From NCBI GenBank assembly GCA_024704175.1, contig CP085629.1:4216001-4280000 (forward strand): DNA of 64,000 nt. Reading direction: 5' to 3'. Below, piece by piece: positions 46,813-57,639 of the stretch (position 1 is its first letter; the number at the start of each line of letters is the position of its first letter). The DNA comes from Paenibacillus sp. P25. GTDB taxonomy: Bacteria > Bacillota > Bacilli > Paenibacillales > NBRC-103111. The notes below the pieces were generated by a model, which made no database searches, was not told the origin of the DNA, and saw only the letters and a list, made by a program, of their open reading frames with translations. The position numbers and the translations under genes are program-made.

Positions 46813-48351
46813 CTATTTCGCAGCATTCCGCTTCTGATAAGCGTCGTTCATTTCCTGAATCATCTTCGTTACGTCCGGATCGGCTTTCAGCTGGGCTGTA
46901 AAAGCGTCCCAAGAAGTAATCGGCTCGCGCCCGAGAATAATTTTCGTCTTCATGTCCTGGATTTTCTTCGACAGCTCGGGAAGAATCTTCTGCGCGGTCG
47001 GCGAGTACAGCCCGATGCTTACGTCCGCTACGCTCGTTTTGGCCCGGTCGTCTTGAATTTTCTTGTACAGCTCGTTGATTTCTTTCGGGAAATATACCTT
47101 GTTGGAGCTGGCATAAGGATCGGCCACATAGACGATTTGGTTAAAGTCCGGTCCGCCGTCTTTGTTCAGCTGTTCTGTATTGATGACCTTCACGCCGTCC
47201 TTCACCGTGTAGTCGGTGCCTTCGAAGCCGTACTGCTGGATGGCGAACACGTCGTCGTTCATCCAGGTGTCCATCAGTTTCAGAATTTGCTTCATCTTCG
47301 CTTCCGGCACGCTCTTCGGAATCGCCATCAGACCGGAGAAGCCGGCGCCTTTCGGATTGTAGCCGTTGATGCTCGTCAGCGGATAGAAGTCGGACTGCTT
47401 GAAATTCGGGTCAATCGCTTTCAGCTTATCGTAGTAGTCGGACATGGTCCCTGCTTTATCCACGATAATGCCGGCTTTGCCGCCCTTGAACAAATCGTTG
47501 GCCTGCGACAGCTTGAGCGACGCGAAATCTTCCGGGATCAGTTTTTCTTTATACAGCTTCGTAATGTACTCCAGTGCGTTGCGGGTTTCCGGCAGGAACG
47601 GCGTGAACGTAAGTTTCCCATCCTGCAGCTTCCAAGACGCGTTATACGCGCCGTTCGCTCCGGTGAAGGCATTCTCGATCTGACCCAGCGAGCCCATGTC
47701 GCTCGGATTGACGTAAGCGGTCATCGGAACAGCGCCGTTGCCGCCCGGATTTTTCTCCGCGAACGCTTTCATAACATTGTACAATTCATCGGTTGTCGTC
47801 GGCGGCTTCAGACCTAGCTTATCCAGCCAGTCCTTGCGGATAATGAAGAACGGATCGCCTTCGGACGGCCGCGGGCGCGGAACGCCGTAATTTTTGCCGT
47901 CCTGCATCTTGGTCAGGTCCCAGGCGGTTTTGGAAATTTTGGAGCTCAGGTTCGGATAATCCTTAATATACGGCCCCACGTCCCAGAAGGCGCCTTGCGT
48001 AACCGCATTCCGGAAGACCGACGAGAACGGGTCTTTAATGAAGGTCAGCTCCGGAATGTCGCCGGAAGCAAGCGTCACGTTCAGCTTATCGTCGTAGTTG
48101 TTGCCCGATACCCACTGGATTTTCAGCTTGGAATTCGTTGCCTTCTCAATCGCCTGCTTGATCTTGTTGTCGTCCGCCGGCGGGGTCGGGTTCAGCAAAA
48201 TCGTCATGATGCTCACTTCCAGCGGTCCGCCGGATGCGCCGCCGGATGTTTGTCCCGCTTTGCCGCCTCCGCAGGCCGTCACGAGCGCCGTCATGGCCAG
48301 CACCGATGCCATAAGTCCGGCAGCGGTCCGGACTGTTCTTTTTCTTTTCAT
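46813..48351 (-). CDS. Sugar-binding lipoprotein (LplA/YtcQ type)
   Basis: The 512-residue product starts MKRKRTVRTAAGLMASVLAM and has the lipobox ALVTACGGG with Cys. The mature part is the large binding-protein type seen with LplBC-like permeases (LEVSIMTILLNPTPPADDNK, IPELTFIKDPFSSVF). The start at 48351 is used since upstream codons lack a ribosome site and the signal peptide begins here. It should sit outside the membrane and feed the two permeases at 50.9-52.8 kb. The gene is complete. Confidence 0.85.
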   Translation of the reverse strand: MKRKRTVRTAAGLMASVLAMTALVTACGGGKAGQTSGGASGGPLEVSIMTILLNPTPPADDNKIKQAIEKATNSKLKIQWVSGNNYDDKLNVTLASGDIPELTFIKDPFSSVFRNAVTQGAFWDVGPYIKDYPNLSSKISKTAWDLTKMQDGKNYGVPRPRPSEGDPFFIIRKDWLDKLGLKPPTTTDELYNVMKAFAEKNPGGNGAVPMTAYVNPSDMGSLGQIENAFTGANGAYNASWKLQDGKLTFTPFLPETRNALEYITKLYKEKLIPEDFASLKLSQANDLFKGGKAGIIVDKAGTMSDYYDKLKAIDPNFKQSDFYPLTSINGYNPKGAGFSGLMAIPKSVPEAKMKQILKLMDTWMNDDVFAIQQYGFEGTDYTVKDGVKVINTEQLNKDGGPDFNQIVYVADPYASSNKVYFPKEINELYKKIQDDRAKTSVADVSIGLYSPTAQKILPELSKKIQDMKTKIILGREPITSWDAFTAQLKADPDVTKMIQEMNDAYQKRNAAK

Positions 48352-48505
48352 GTGGATCCTCCCTTTTTCCCTGAATGGATGGTAGCAATGAAGCTTAACT
48401 CGAAAGTAATCGACAGGGAGTTTGCAGGCAATCATACTCTTTTGTAACGCTCCATGTCCCGCCGTACCGCGGGGTTAGACTTTATTGCAGGGGTTAGACT
48501 CGCGG

Positions 48506-50859
48506 CTAGCCGCGGTTCATCTCCCGGTACTGGCTCGGGGTAATGCCCTCGTACTTCTTGAAAATCCGGTTAAAATACGTATGCTGGTACCCGACCCGCT
48601 CGGCGACCTCGTTGATCTTCAGATCCGATTCGCGCAGCAAGGTCTTGGCACTGTCAATCCGGATGTTCGTCAAATAATCGATGAAATTGATTCCCGTAAT
48701 TTGCTTGAAAGCCCGGCTCAGCGTGTAGGGGCTCGTACCGAACAGCTCCGCACAGGAGTCCAGGGACAGCATCGTCATATAATTCTCCCGCAGGTGCAGG
48801 ACGACTTTCTCCACCATCTGCTTGAGGTGAAAATCCTGACGGCTGATCAGCTCCTGAACGAACACGCTGACCACTTTGCGCTGGAACCAGGCGAGCATCT
48901 CCTCCGGTTCCTTGATTTGCCCGAGCTGCTCGTACAGATTCACGCCGCCGAACAGCTGAACCGGGTTCATGCCCGACTGAAGCACGGTATACCGGATGCT
49001 GCCGAGCAGCTGAAGCATTCCCTGCTGCACCGCGAGCTCCGTCGAGCCGCTTTGCGAGAGCTCCTTCATGAATTGACCGATCAGCTCCACCGCCTCCGTC
49101 TCCAGTCCGTTCCGGATGGCGTGAATGATTTCTTTCTCCAGCGTAAAAGGATAGTCGCCTTCCATGACCGGGCTCTCCCCGACAAATGCTCCGTCTTAAT
49201 GATCTGGTTATTGTCGAGAAGGTCGCGGTAGACCAAGGCCTGCCGGGCCTCCTCGAACAGATGCGGAATCTGCTTGACGGCATAAGTCCATTTGCTGACC
49301 GACACCGTCACCTGCATCTTCAGAATCCGGTTGATCGCCTGAATCGCTTCCTCGCAGAACCGGGTCAGGTCATTCTCCACCCAGCCCGTCGGATGGCCCG
49401 ACGGAAAGGACAGCAGAAGGCCTACGGACAGGTTATGAAAATTGATCACTTCCGCCTGCTCGTACTGCGTCCGGGTCAGCTCCTCGATAATGTTGGCGGC
49501 CGTGAAGGTGACGAGATCTTCGTCTCCGGAAGAAAAGCGCCCCTCGAGGCTCGAAAAACCGGTGAGCTGAAACATCAGCGCCACAAACTGTCGGTCATCC
49601 GCATGCCAGCCGTAATGCTTCATCCGTTCCCGGATATCGCTTTCCTGATACGACAGAAAATAGCCCTGCACCAGCTGCAGGAAGAAGCCCTCGCGCAGCG
49701 CCGGCGGCTGGTCGCTCAGCTTCGAGCGCAGCGTCTCGCTCTCCCGCGAAAGGTCGTTCCACCTCTTCTCGAACAGATCGAATTCGTCGCTCAGCTCCTC
49801 GCTTTTATCGCCCGACAGCGACCGGACCAGCCGTTCGACCGGAGAGTAGATCCGGTGCGAGACGAACCAGGACATGAGGAGGGCGAGCAGCAGGGCGGTG
49901 ATGCTGATGATCAGAATCCACTTGGAAACCTGCACCACCGGAGCGGTGACCGATGTAAGCGGTGCCGCGGAAATATAAATCCAAGTCGTTCCGAGACGCG
50001 AGAATTTCCCGTACGAAACGGAATAGGTCGTTTTATTAAAGTCCAATAGAAAAGACTCGGCTTTCGAGCTGTGCTTGCTGAATTCCTCCTCCAGGGCCGC
50101 ATCGAGCTCGGAGTTCGCTCCGCGGTCGCTGGACAGCTTCCAGCCGCCGTCCCCCGTCATCAGCAGCGTCTCCCCTTCATTGTAGGGAGTAAGCGTCTTC
50201 AGCATTTTGATCAAATTATCCTGGTTGATGGTGGCCACAATCGCGCCGAACGGCTCGGTCTTGCCGCCCGGGATCTTATTGACAAGCGATAAACCCGGCG
50301 TTTGCCCTGCAGGCTTGCCCGCTGCGGAAGGGGGTAAGCATTGGTCCAGAAGGCGGACCGCTCGTGCTTCAGAAGCGACTCGTACGGCTCTTTCTGCCCC
50401 TCGCTGTCCAAATACGCATAGCGTTCCTTATTAAACGTAAGCGGGCGCGGCTTATCGAGAAACAGCTCCACCCGCTCCAGCAGCGGGTGGGCTCCCTCCA
50501 TGACCAGGAGGGTCCGGTACAGCTCCTGCACCTGCTCGAAATCCCGGTTAATGTCCACATATTTCAGCTTCTCGTCGAATTTGGGATCGAAAGCCCAGTG
50601 GGAGAAAGTGAGCTCCAGATAGGCCAGCTGGTCGTCGATATTTTCCGCACGCTTGCTGGATTTGGTTCTGATGCAGCCGCTGCAGCTCCGTCTCCAAATT
50701 GTTGGAGGCCACCCAGTAGATGCTGATGCCGATAATAAGGCCGGGGATGCTGGCGATCAGCAGCATCATGGTCAGGCTTTTGCGGAAATAACGGCTGTTG
50801 TATTTGAACTTTTTGACATCGCCTAACCAAGTCTGGAATATTCCGAGCAAGTCTGTCAC
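48506..50859 (-). CDS. Membrane-bound AraC-type regulator (reading frame broken three times)
   Basis: Four frames rejoin into about 784 residues. One membrane segment (LTMMLLIASIPGLIIGISIY) comes near the N-terminus, then an extracellular domain of some 250 residues and a second segment (WILIISITALLLALLMSWFV). The C-terminus is an AraC domain with SCAELFGTSPYTLSRAFKQI and VAERVGYQHTYFNRIF. Breaks lie near 50655, 50330 and 49180; the last is repaired by one G (TCGGGGAGAG to five G). This kind of one-protein sensor-regulator is common beside LplABC-type operons. The start is probably a GTG at 50859 with GGAAG very close. It lies between the binding protein and the permeases. Confidence 0.75.
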
Positions 50860-50945
50860 CTTCCAATGTCTGCGGGTTTTCTGCTATATTCGACAATTCC
50901 AGCCCGCAATCCTCCCCTTGGCATGAAGTACAGGAGAAGGGATTA

Positions 50946-51812
50946 TTACCCTTTGACGGAGCCGACCATGGCGCCTTTGGCGAAATGCTTCTGCAGGAAA
51001 GGATAAACGAGCAGGATCGGAACGGTGGCAACCACCACGGCGGCCATCTTGAGCGTCTCGGTAGGAGGCGCCACGGCGGAGACGTCGGCCATCAAATCCG
51101 CATTGTTCGCGTTCAGCAGCATGTTCTGCAGCATGACCTGAATCGGCCACTTGGAGGCGTCGTTAATGTAGATCAGCGCGTTGAAGAACTGGTTCCAGTA
51201 CCCCACCGCGTAAAAGAGTCCGAAGGCCGCAAGCGAAGGCAGCGACAAGGGCAGAATGATGCGGAACCACGTCGACAGATCATTGCAGCCGTCCATCGCC
51301 GCCGATTCCTCGAGCTCCGCGGGAATGCTGTCGAAGAAGTTTTTCATAAGAATGACGTTCCAGCCGCTAGCCAGCGCCGGAAGAATTAGCGACCACAGGT
51401 TGTTGATCAGGTGAAGCTCGCGAACCAGCATATAGTTCGGAATCATGCCCGGGTTGAACAGGACGGTCAGGAGAATCAGCAGCAGGATCAACTGCCGGCC
51501 TCTGAGCCGCTTGCGGGAGAGGGCGTAGGCCAGCGCTGCGGTAACGACGAGACTGCAGGCCGTGCCGAGAATCGTAATATAGACGCTCACACCGACGGAA
51601 TGGGCGAAGGCATCGGAAGACAGCAGATATTGATAGGATGCCAGAGACCATTTGGCAGGAAATATCGTGAAGCTCTTCTTCAAATATTCAACCGGATCGG
51701 CGAACGAAACCACGAACACGTAATAAAGCGGAAAAAAGGTAATGACGGCGACGAGGCCGAGCAGCGCGATATTCACGACATTGAACAGGCGGTCGCTCCA
51801 GCTTGTTTTCAT
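50946..51812 (-). CDS. LplC-like sugar ABC permease
   Basis: The 288-residue protein has six membrane segments, the early FPLYYVFVVSFADPVEYLKK, and the EAA loop LEESAAMDGCNDLSTWFRII. Its end YPFLQKHFAKGAMVGSVKG is typical of LplC/YtcP proteins. These transport complex oligosaccharides such as those made by the GH106-like enzyme. The gene is complete and starts 11 bases after the partner permease stop. Confidence 0.9.
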   Translation of the reverse strand: MKTSWSDRLFNVVNIALLGLVAVITFFPLYYVFVVSFADPVEYLKKSFTIFPAKWSLASYQYLLSSDAFAHSVGVSVYITILGTACSLVVTAALAYALSRKRLRGRQLILLLILLTVLFNPGMIPNYMLVRELHLINNLWSLILPALASGWNVILMKNFFDSIPAELEESAAMDGCNDLSTWFRIILPLSLPSLAAFGLFYAVGYWNQFFNALIYINDASKWPIQVMLQNMLLNANNADLMADVSAVAPPTETLKMAAVVVATVPILLVYPFLQKHFAKGAMVGSVKG

Positions 51813-51823
51813 GCGGTTCCCCC

Positions 51824-52798
51824 TTAATATACTCCGTCTTCTCCCATTTTCTTGGCAATCCAGTTGGCGGCAATGACCAGGATGAGCCCGACGACGGATT
51901 TGAACAACCCTGCCGCGGTGCTGTAGCTAAACTGGGCCTGCTGGATACCGACGCGGTAGACATACGTATCGAACACTTCCGCGACCTGCGAGACGGCGCC
52001 GTTATACATCAGGAACACCTGCTCGAACCCGACGTCCATCATATGGCCGAGTCTTAGAATCAGCAGCACCACTATGACGCTGCGGATGGCGGGAAGCGTG
52101 ATGTTCCACATTTGCCGGATGCGGCCGGCTCCGTCGATTTTGGCCGCTTCATAGACTCCCGGATCGATGCTGGCCATTGCAGCGAGGAACAAGATCGTTC
52201 CCCATCCGCATTCCTTCCAGACCGACTGGATCGTCAGCATGAGCCAGAACGCATTCGGGTCGGTCAGCACATCGATCCGCTCCGCTCCGAGTGAGACGAG
52301 CATTTTATTGACCAGGCCGTCCCCTTTGGCGAACAGCAGGAACGTCAGGCCGGAAATGATCACCCACGACAAGAAGTGCGGCATGTAGACGATCGATTGG
52401 ACCAGCCGCTTATAGAACACGCTCCGCGACTCATTCAGCATGAGCGAGAGCACGATCGGCGACGGGAAGAACAGCACCAGGCTCATTAAATTGATCGCCA
52501 TCGTATTGCGGAACAGCGTGAAGAACTCAGGGTTCGAGAAGAACCGCCGGAAGTGCTCCAGCCCGACCCAATCGCTGCCCGTAATGCCGGCGAAGGGCGA
52601 ATAATTTTGGAAGGAAATGACCATTCCCCACATCGGCACATATTTGAAGATGAGAAAGAACAGCGACCCCGGAAGAGCGAGCAGGTACAAATATCGGTCC
52701 CTCCGCAGATCCATTCCGAGCCGGCGGAGGCGGGAGGAATCCGGCCGGGGCCGGACCCTGCCGGACCGGGCGGCAAGATGCTCTTGATTTACAGCCAT
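51824..52798 (-). CDS. LplB-like sugar ABC permease
   Basis: The 324-residue product has a long basic N-terminus (RPRPDSSRLRRLGMDLRRDR), then membrane segments beginning YLYLLALPGSLFFLIFKYVP, the typical MWGMVISFQNYSPFAGI, and the EAA loop YEAAKIDGAGRIRQMWNITL. The gene follows the glycosidase stop by three bases. No ATPase gene is in the cluster. It is complete. Confidence 0.9.
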   Translation of the reverse strand: MAVNQEHLAARSGRVRPRPDSSRLRRLGMDLRRDRYLYLLALPGSLFFLIFKYVPMWGMVISFQNYSPFAGITGSDWVGLEHFRRFFSNPEFFTLFRNTMAINLMSLVLFFPSPIVLSLMLNESRSVFYKRLVQSIVYMPHFLSWVIISGLTFLLFAKGDGLVNKMLVSLGAERIDVLTDPNAFWLMLTIQSVWKECGWGTILFLAAMASIDPGVYEAAKIDGAGRIRQMWNITLPAIRSVIVVLLILRLGHMMDVGFEQVFLMYNGAVSQVAEVFDTYVYRVGIQQAQFSYSTAAGLFKSVVGLILVIAANWIAKKMGEDGVY

Positions 52799-52801
52799 AG
52801 G

Positions 52802-55800
52802 TTATCCCTTCCTTTCCTGGACCGGTATGACGGCATGCCGGGCTTCGTCAAAATATTTTCCTTCCAGCAAACCGATCAGTGTATTCGTGACCCGTACCTC
52901 CACTTCATTCGAGCCGGGCCGGAGCAGCGAAGCATCTCCGGTCCAGCGGTAAGGCGACCAGGTGCATACGCCGAGCGACACTCCATTGACGAGCACTTCC
53001 GCGCAATCGTGGAACGCAGGGTCCCAGCCGACGAAGCTCATTTCGAATGACGAGGACAAAGGCGGATTCGGCAGTTCAACGGTCCGGCGGAACGAGAACG
53101 TGCCTGCATAGAACGGATAGTCGTCATACGGGCCGGCCTGAAGCGGCCCGCCGCTGCGTGCCCGCCGCCGTCAGTACGGGCCGCTGATTTTCATCGAACC
53201 GAACCCCGAACGGGCCGGTGAAATAGAGCGCATCCGTAATGCCGTCCCAGTCGTGCGCGATTTGTACATCGACCGTGAGCTCGTTATGACCTTCTCTAAG
53301 AAAAGACGTGATGTCTTGAGCGATGTTCATATGGTCGTACAGGAAGACGGACTCGAACCTTCCCGGATCCAGCTCCCGGCCGTTGATCCGGATGACCGCC
53401 TCGCCGGATACCGCGCTCCGGTCCATCAGAAGCTGAAGACGCTCCGGCCGTTGTTCCACCGTAAATTCCGCAATATACCGCGCATTCAGCGGGTACGCCA
53501 TGCTGATTCTCATCGGGGTGCCGAACAGCTGGCTCATCTGCACCGGCAGAGCCGCCCGGTCCGTCAGATCGGCGCATTGATCGATGAACGTCTTCGCTTG
53601 AACCGCGGCACCTTCCGGCAGGGTGACCTCAGGCAGTCCCTGCAGCGTCAACCGGAACGTCTCGAAGCGGACCGCATTCGGCTGCAGCGCCTTCATTTCC
53701 CAGGGAGCCGAAGCGTCGACTTTCCAGGTCCAAGGCTTGGAGGCATTGCCTTCGCTCTTCCCGGAAAGAGCCGCGTCTAAGTCTGCAAGACGTACTGCCT
53801 CAATGAGGCGGGCCTCGTACGGCGCCAGCCGCGCGGAAGCGCCCAAGATTCGCCCATGCGGCGTGCTTCGTCAAGCCGAAGGACCTCGCCCGTATCCATC
53901 GACAGCTCCCGGAACGCCAGCCCCGGGGCCCCCTCTCTGTTTGCCGCCCATAAATGCGGCTCCAGCCGCATGACTCCACCTCGCGCGGCTCCGCCTCCTG
54001 ATTGCTGATGAAGATCAGCACCTTATCTTCTTCCATTCGGCGCGTTTGCAGAAGCAAGCCCCAATCGCCGCAGGCGGGAAGCGACCTTACGGGCAGCGGC
54101 TCCAGTTCTTCCAGCAGCGCCGTGAACGGCTCCAGGGCTGCATTCGCGTCCGCCGCTGCGGAGAACGGGAGGTAATAAGCATGCCGCGGGCCTTTATGCC
54201 GCTTTGGCCGCTCCTCCCGCTCCGGCTCCCAGAAGCCTGCCGTTACGGCGCCTTCCGGCAGTCCGAACGTCTTCACGGCCGCGGCTGGGTCCCAAGCGGA
54301 TGGCTCAATCGTCTCGTACGGCGACTGTCCGAGGCTGATAACCTTGCCGCCCCGCTCCAGGAAAGCTTCCAGCTTTGCCCAGGCTGCGCCTTCCAGGTTG
54401 GTCATCGGAGGCAGAATGAGCACCCGATAGCAGGCGTCACCCAAACGGATCGTTCCGTCCCCGATTTCCGCTTCGGCCAGCGACTCCGGGTCCAAATGAT
54501 CGTAGTCGCGGCCCTGCCGGGTCAGCTCATTACAAGTCCGGATCCACCAGCGTCTTAAACTCTGGAGCCGCTCCTTCTCTTCCGGATCCGTGCCGCCGTA
54601 AGCGAATCCGTGAAACGGATTGCCCATCCTCGCCCACAGCGAAGTGGTCGGCTGCAGCACCGCCGCCGAGATGACGGCTTCGCCGCTGCTCATCACGTAG
54701 CTGATCCGGCCCGTGTAGTCCCCAAGCTTCCGGAAGTGCGGCCAATACGGATTTTGCAAAAACTGCGAAGGCGGCGCATCGTGCTGGGTCATTCCGTCCA
54801 CCGTGTAGAAGAAGGCGTGGAAGTTAAAAAAGTTCGTGCCCTGCGCCGCCATCCGGTCGATCATCCAGCGGGCGTCCTGCAGCGTCATCGACCAGCCTAC
54901 GCTGTGGAAGCATTCGATGAGGTTCCGCTTGCGGCCGAGCTGGCGGGCCAGGGAGCTGACCATCTTGGCGTTGCTGCGGAAGCTGTCGGCCTGATGGTTC
55001 AGGATCCAGTCCAGGGACCGGCCCAACTTCTCATGGGCGGTATCCCCGCCCGGAACGTGGCTGTACAGCTGCGTCGTGTGGCGCACGGAAGGCACTTCGG
55101 CGACATACTGCGGCCCGTGCCGCTCGCACCAGTCATGCACCTGCTTATGGTAGCTCTCTCTTAAGAGTAAATGTACGCATTGGTAATAATCGTAACGGAT
55201 TCTTGCCGCATCTTCGGCATCCGGATCGAGCAGCGCGTGCAGGTTGTCCCTCAGGTCGTAGCCGCAGCGCTCCCGGAAATCATCCGCCAGCGCCGGCGAC
55301 CACGGAATGCTGCCGAGCAGTCCCGATTTCGTCGGTGAACATGCCCTTAACCGTCGTACCGAAAAATTCGCCCAGGTGCTTGGCGTATTTATCATGGGTC
55401 AAGCGGATAAAGGCGGCCATCGCCTCTTTATTGCAGGGATCCACGAACGTCCCGTAATATTTGAAATCGTCGATCTCCTGCTCCTGCGCGATCAGCACCT
55501 CCCACTCGCCGGCCGGTGCCGTCCATTCCAGCTTTTGCACAGTGCGGTAAGTGAAGAAGCGCTTTTGGTTGTAAGCCGTAAGCCCCGCCTTCTGGAAAAC
55601 CGGCTCGGCCTGGTAGTTTCCGATTGCATCGCGGATCGGCGCGCCTCGCCGTACCGTTTCTTGCCGTCCGCCCCGACGGGGATCGCTTTGGCATAAAGAA
55701 TGCGCGCCCATGGCGACTCAAGTGACACATGCTCGCCGTCCTTCACTCTGCGCGAAGTATGCGTGAGTGTATAGTGCTTCGCTTCCGGGTGCTCGAGAAT

Positions 55801-56094
55801 CACTTCCCCACCGGCGATGCCGCTCGGGTAAGGATATTCATCGTACAGCCAGACCTGAAGCCCGTGCTGCTGCGCCGCCTCCACGGCGACGCGCACCTTG
55901 TGAAACCAGGCCTCGGACAAGTAAGGAATCTTCAGCCCCTGCCGTGCGCAGATAAAGAATCCGCCGACGCCTTTGTCCGCCATTTCCGCAATCTGATGAC
56001 GGATTTGCCCGTCCTCCATATCGCCGTTCCAGAACCAGAACGGATGAATGCGATCCTCCGCTTCCGGATGCTTGAATCTCCTCATATCGAACAT
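52802..56094 (-). CDS. Large GH106-like glycoside hydrolase (reading frame broken about five times)
   Basis: Five frames rejoin into roughly 1098 residues. The N-terminal part (EDRIHPFWFWNGDMEDGQIR, GVGGFFICARQGL, VWLYDEYPYPSGIAGGE) matches alpha-L-rhamnosidase-like family 106 enzymes. A middle region (GMFTDEIGLLGSIPWSPALA, LIECFHSVGWSMTLQDARW, FFNFHAFFYTVDG) carries acidic residues expected in the barrel. The C-terminal segment with VQIAHDWDGITDALYFTG and FEMSFVGWDPAFHDCAEVLVNG looks like a sugar-binding beta-sandwich. Breaks lie near 55650, 55325, 53970, 53850 and 53170. No signal peptide is seen, so it should act in the cytoplasm on imported sugar. The start ATG at 56094 is followed by FDMRRF. 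Confidence 0.65.
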
Positions 56095-56377
56095 CGTGTT
56101 CCCTCCCGGGGTGTTATCATCAGTCTTGAATTGCTTACACTATAGTTCACGGGGCTTTACCCGGCAATCGTACTCTTTTGCCCTGGGCGGAAATGCCGGT
56201 CTGCCGGCCGGTTAGACATTCTTGCATACCTTCAACATCCTTGCAGTCCGCTTATGATGAGCCCGGTAGGCACGGGTACAAACAGCGAGTCCTCCGGAAG
56301 AATAAGGTAATACGAAGGTTACAGGGGGAAAATGCTTGGCGTTTTATAAACATCCAAGGCGATAGGGAACGGAGGGG

Positions 56378-57346
56378 ATGGGAGTGGCAAGAGGCACTTT
56401 GGACGTTGTCATTTCCGATAGCGTGGCCGACGGTGACATTACGCTGGTTACGGAGTGCTATAACGGGTATTCCGAGGAGCTGCAATCGATCCCGGACAAA
56501 GCCGTCATTTTATTGAAAAAGGGCGATAAAGAAAAGAACCTCACCGTGATCCGTGAAAAAGGGGACGAGTGCGCCTTCCATTACATGGAGGTCAGCCCGC
56601 AAACGGCCAAAGACTTGGATCTGAAGGGTGGGGCCCGTTATCTATTGGAATACAATGAAATGAATCAAACGGCCAGCCTCACCCGTATCACGGTCAGCCG
56701 GGTGCAGACGGCCGTCAAGCTCGACCGGTCCGCCGCCGGCAAAAACCGGATCAGCGTCGGCTACGCGTCGCTTAGTCAGCTCGGCCTCACGCCCGATCCG
56801 CGAAGGCTTTGGATTATGAAGGAGGGTAAGGCCAACGCCCGACTGCGCTTCTCCGTGCCGCAGAACGAGCTGGACGACAGCTTCCGGGTGTCTTCCGCGG
56901 TTGCGGCAAGGTTCGGCATGCGCGAAGGGGACAATTGTACACTGGAATATAACCAGGCGACCCGGACCCTGCAGTGCGTGGAAAGCGGTCTGTCGCTTAG
57001 CTGGGTCCCGCCCAAATCCCGCAAACCGAAGGCGGCCGCCAAAAAACAAGTCCCGCCGACGGCGGCTTTCCGGAGTGGAACGAACCTGAGCAAGCCGGCG
57101 GCCCGCGGCGAGTTAAGACCGGTAATGTCGGCTGCCCGGCGGCTCAAATCGGAGAACCCGCCGGGCGGCCGGGAGCCGAAGCTGTTCGTGCGGATCCCTC
57201 CTGCTCCGAAATCAGCCGTCCCCGCGCACGGCACAGGAAGCGACCGAACGGCGTGCTGCTTAGCCCCGCGGTCACGCCCGGCAGGTAATCCCCGCCGCGA
57301 TGCGGAAAATTCCGCTTGCTTCTTGGCTCCATTTATTGTAAATTGA
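56378..57346 (+). CDS. Unknown protein with an internal duplication
   Basis: The first 205 residues hold two related units of about 80 residues: ...YSEELQSIPDKAVILLKKGD..., RVQTAVKLDRSAAGKNRI..., each ending in a basic or hydrophobic pattern ending LLEYNEMNQTASLTRI or TLEYNQATRTLQCV. Each may be a small beta-barrel. The remaining 110 residues are basic and low-complexity (SKPAARGELRPVMSAARRLK) and could be a tail or mis-framed. A GTG six codon-bases downstream of the first ATG has a better spaced GGAGGGG, so the true start may be 56384. The gene lies alone before the T-box and I do not recognise the family. Confidence 0.55.
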   Translation: MGVARGTLDVVISDSVADGDITLVTECYNGYSEELQSIPDKAVILLKKGDKEKNLTVIREKGDECAFHYMEVSPQTAKDLDLKGGARYLLEYNEMNQTASLTRITVSRVQTAVKLDRSAAGKNRISVGYASLSQLGLTPDPRRLWIMKEGKANARLRFSVPQNELDDSFRVSSAVAARFGMREGDNCTLEYNQATRTLQCVESGLSLSWVPPKSRKPKAAAKKQVPPTAAFRSGTNLSKPAARGELRPVMSAARRLKSENPPGGREPKLFVRIPPAPKSAVPAHGTGSDRTACCLAPRSRPAGNPRRDAENSACFLAPFIVN

Positions 57347-57379
57347 ATGATAATTTCAATTTTTTACCTGATAAAGGCT

Positions 57380-57620
57380 TGGACCAAGGACACGGCTTTC
57401 CCGCAGAATCGTTGACAGAGAGAGCGCTCCCGGCTGCAAAGCGCTCGCCCCGCAGGAAGTCTCCCGCCTTGCAGCTTCAGCGGGGAACCGTTTCACCAGT
57501 ATCCGCTGACGGGGAAACCCGTTATCCGTTATGAAGACCGCCGTCTCCCCGGACAGCGGTGAATTTAGGGTGGTACCACGACACGCGTTCGTCCCTGACG
57601 AACGCGTGTTTTTTTCATTT
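57380..57620 (+). promoter_or_regulatory. T-box leader of prolyl-tRNA synthetase
   Basis: The T-box motif AGGGTGGTACCACG lies at 57567-57580. It is followed by a terminator stem ACACGCGTTCGTC/GACGAACGCGTGT and seven T (57581-57616). Upstream stem I can be folded from 57420 with GAGCGC/GCGCTC near 57423-57448. Uncharged tRNA-Pro would pair with the specifier and the T-box bulge and favour the antiterminator, raising proS expression. I cannot fix the specifier codon with certainty; a CCN codon is expected. Confidence 0.85.
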
Positions 57621-57639
57621 CAATAAGGAGGGATCGGCC

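Noticed and set aside
54046..55164. Plus-strand open frames across the large glycosidase gene
   Set aside because: They are antisense shadows in G+C-rich DNA; the minus strand carries clear glycosidase motifs through all frame changes.
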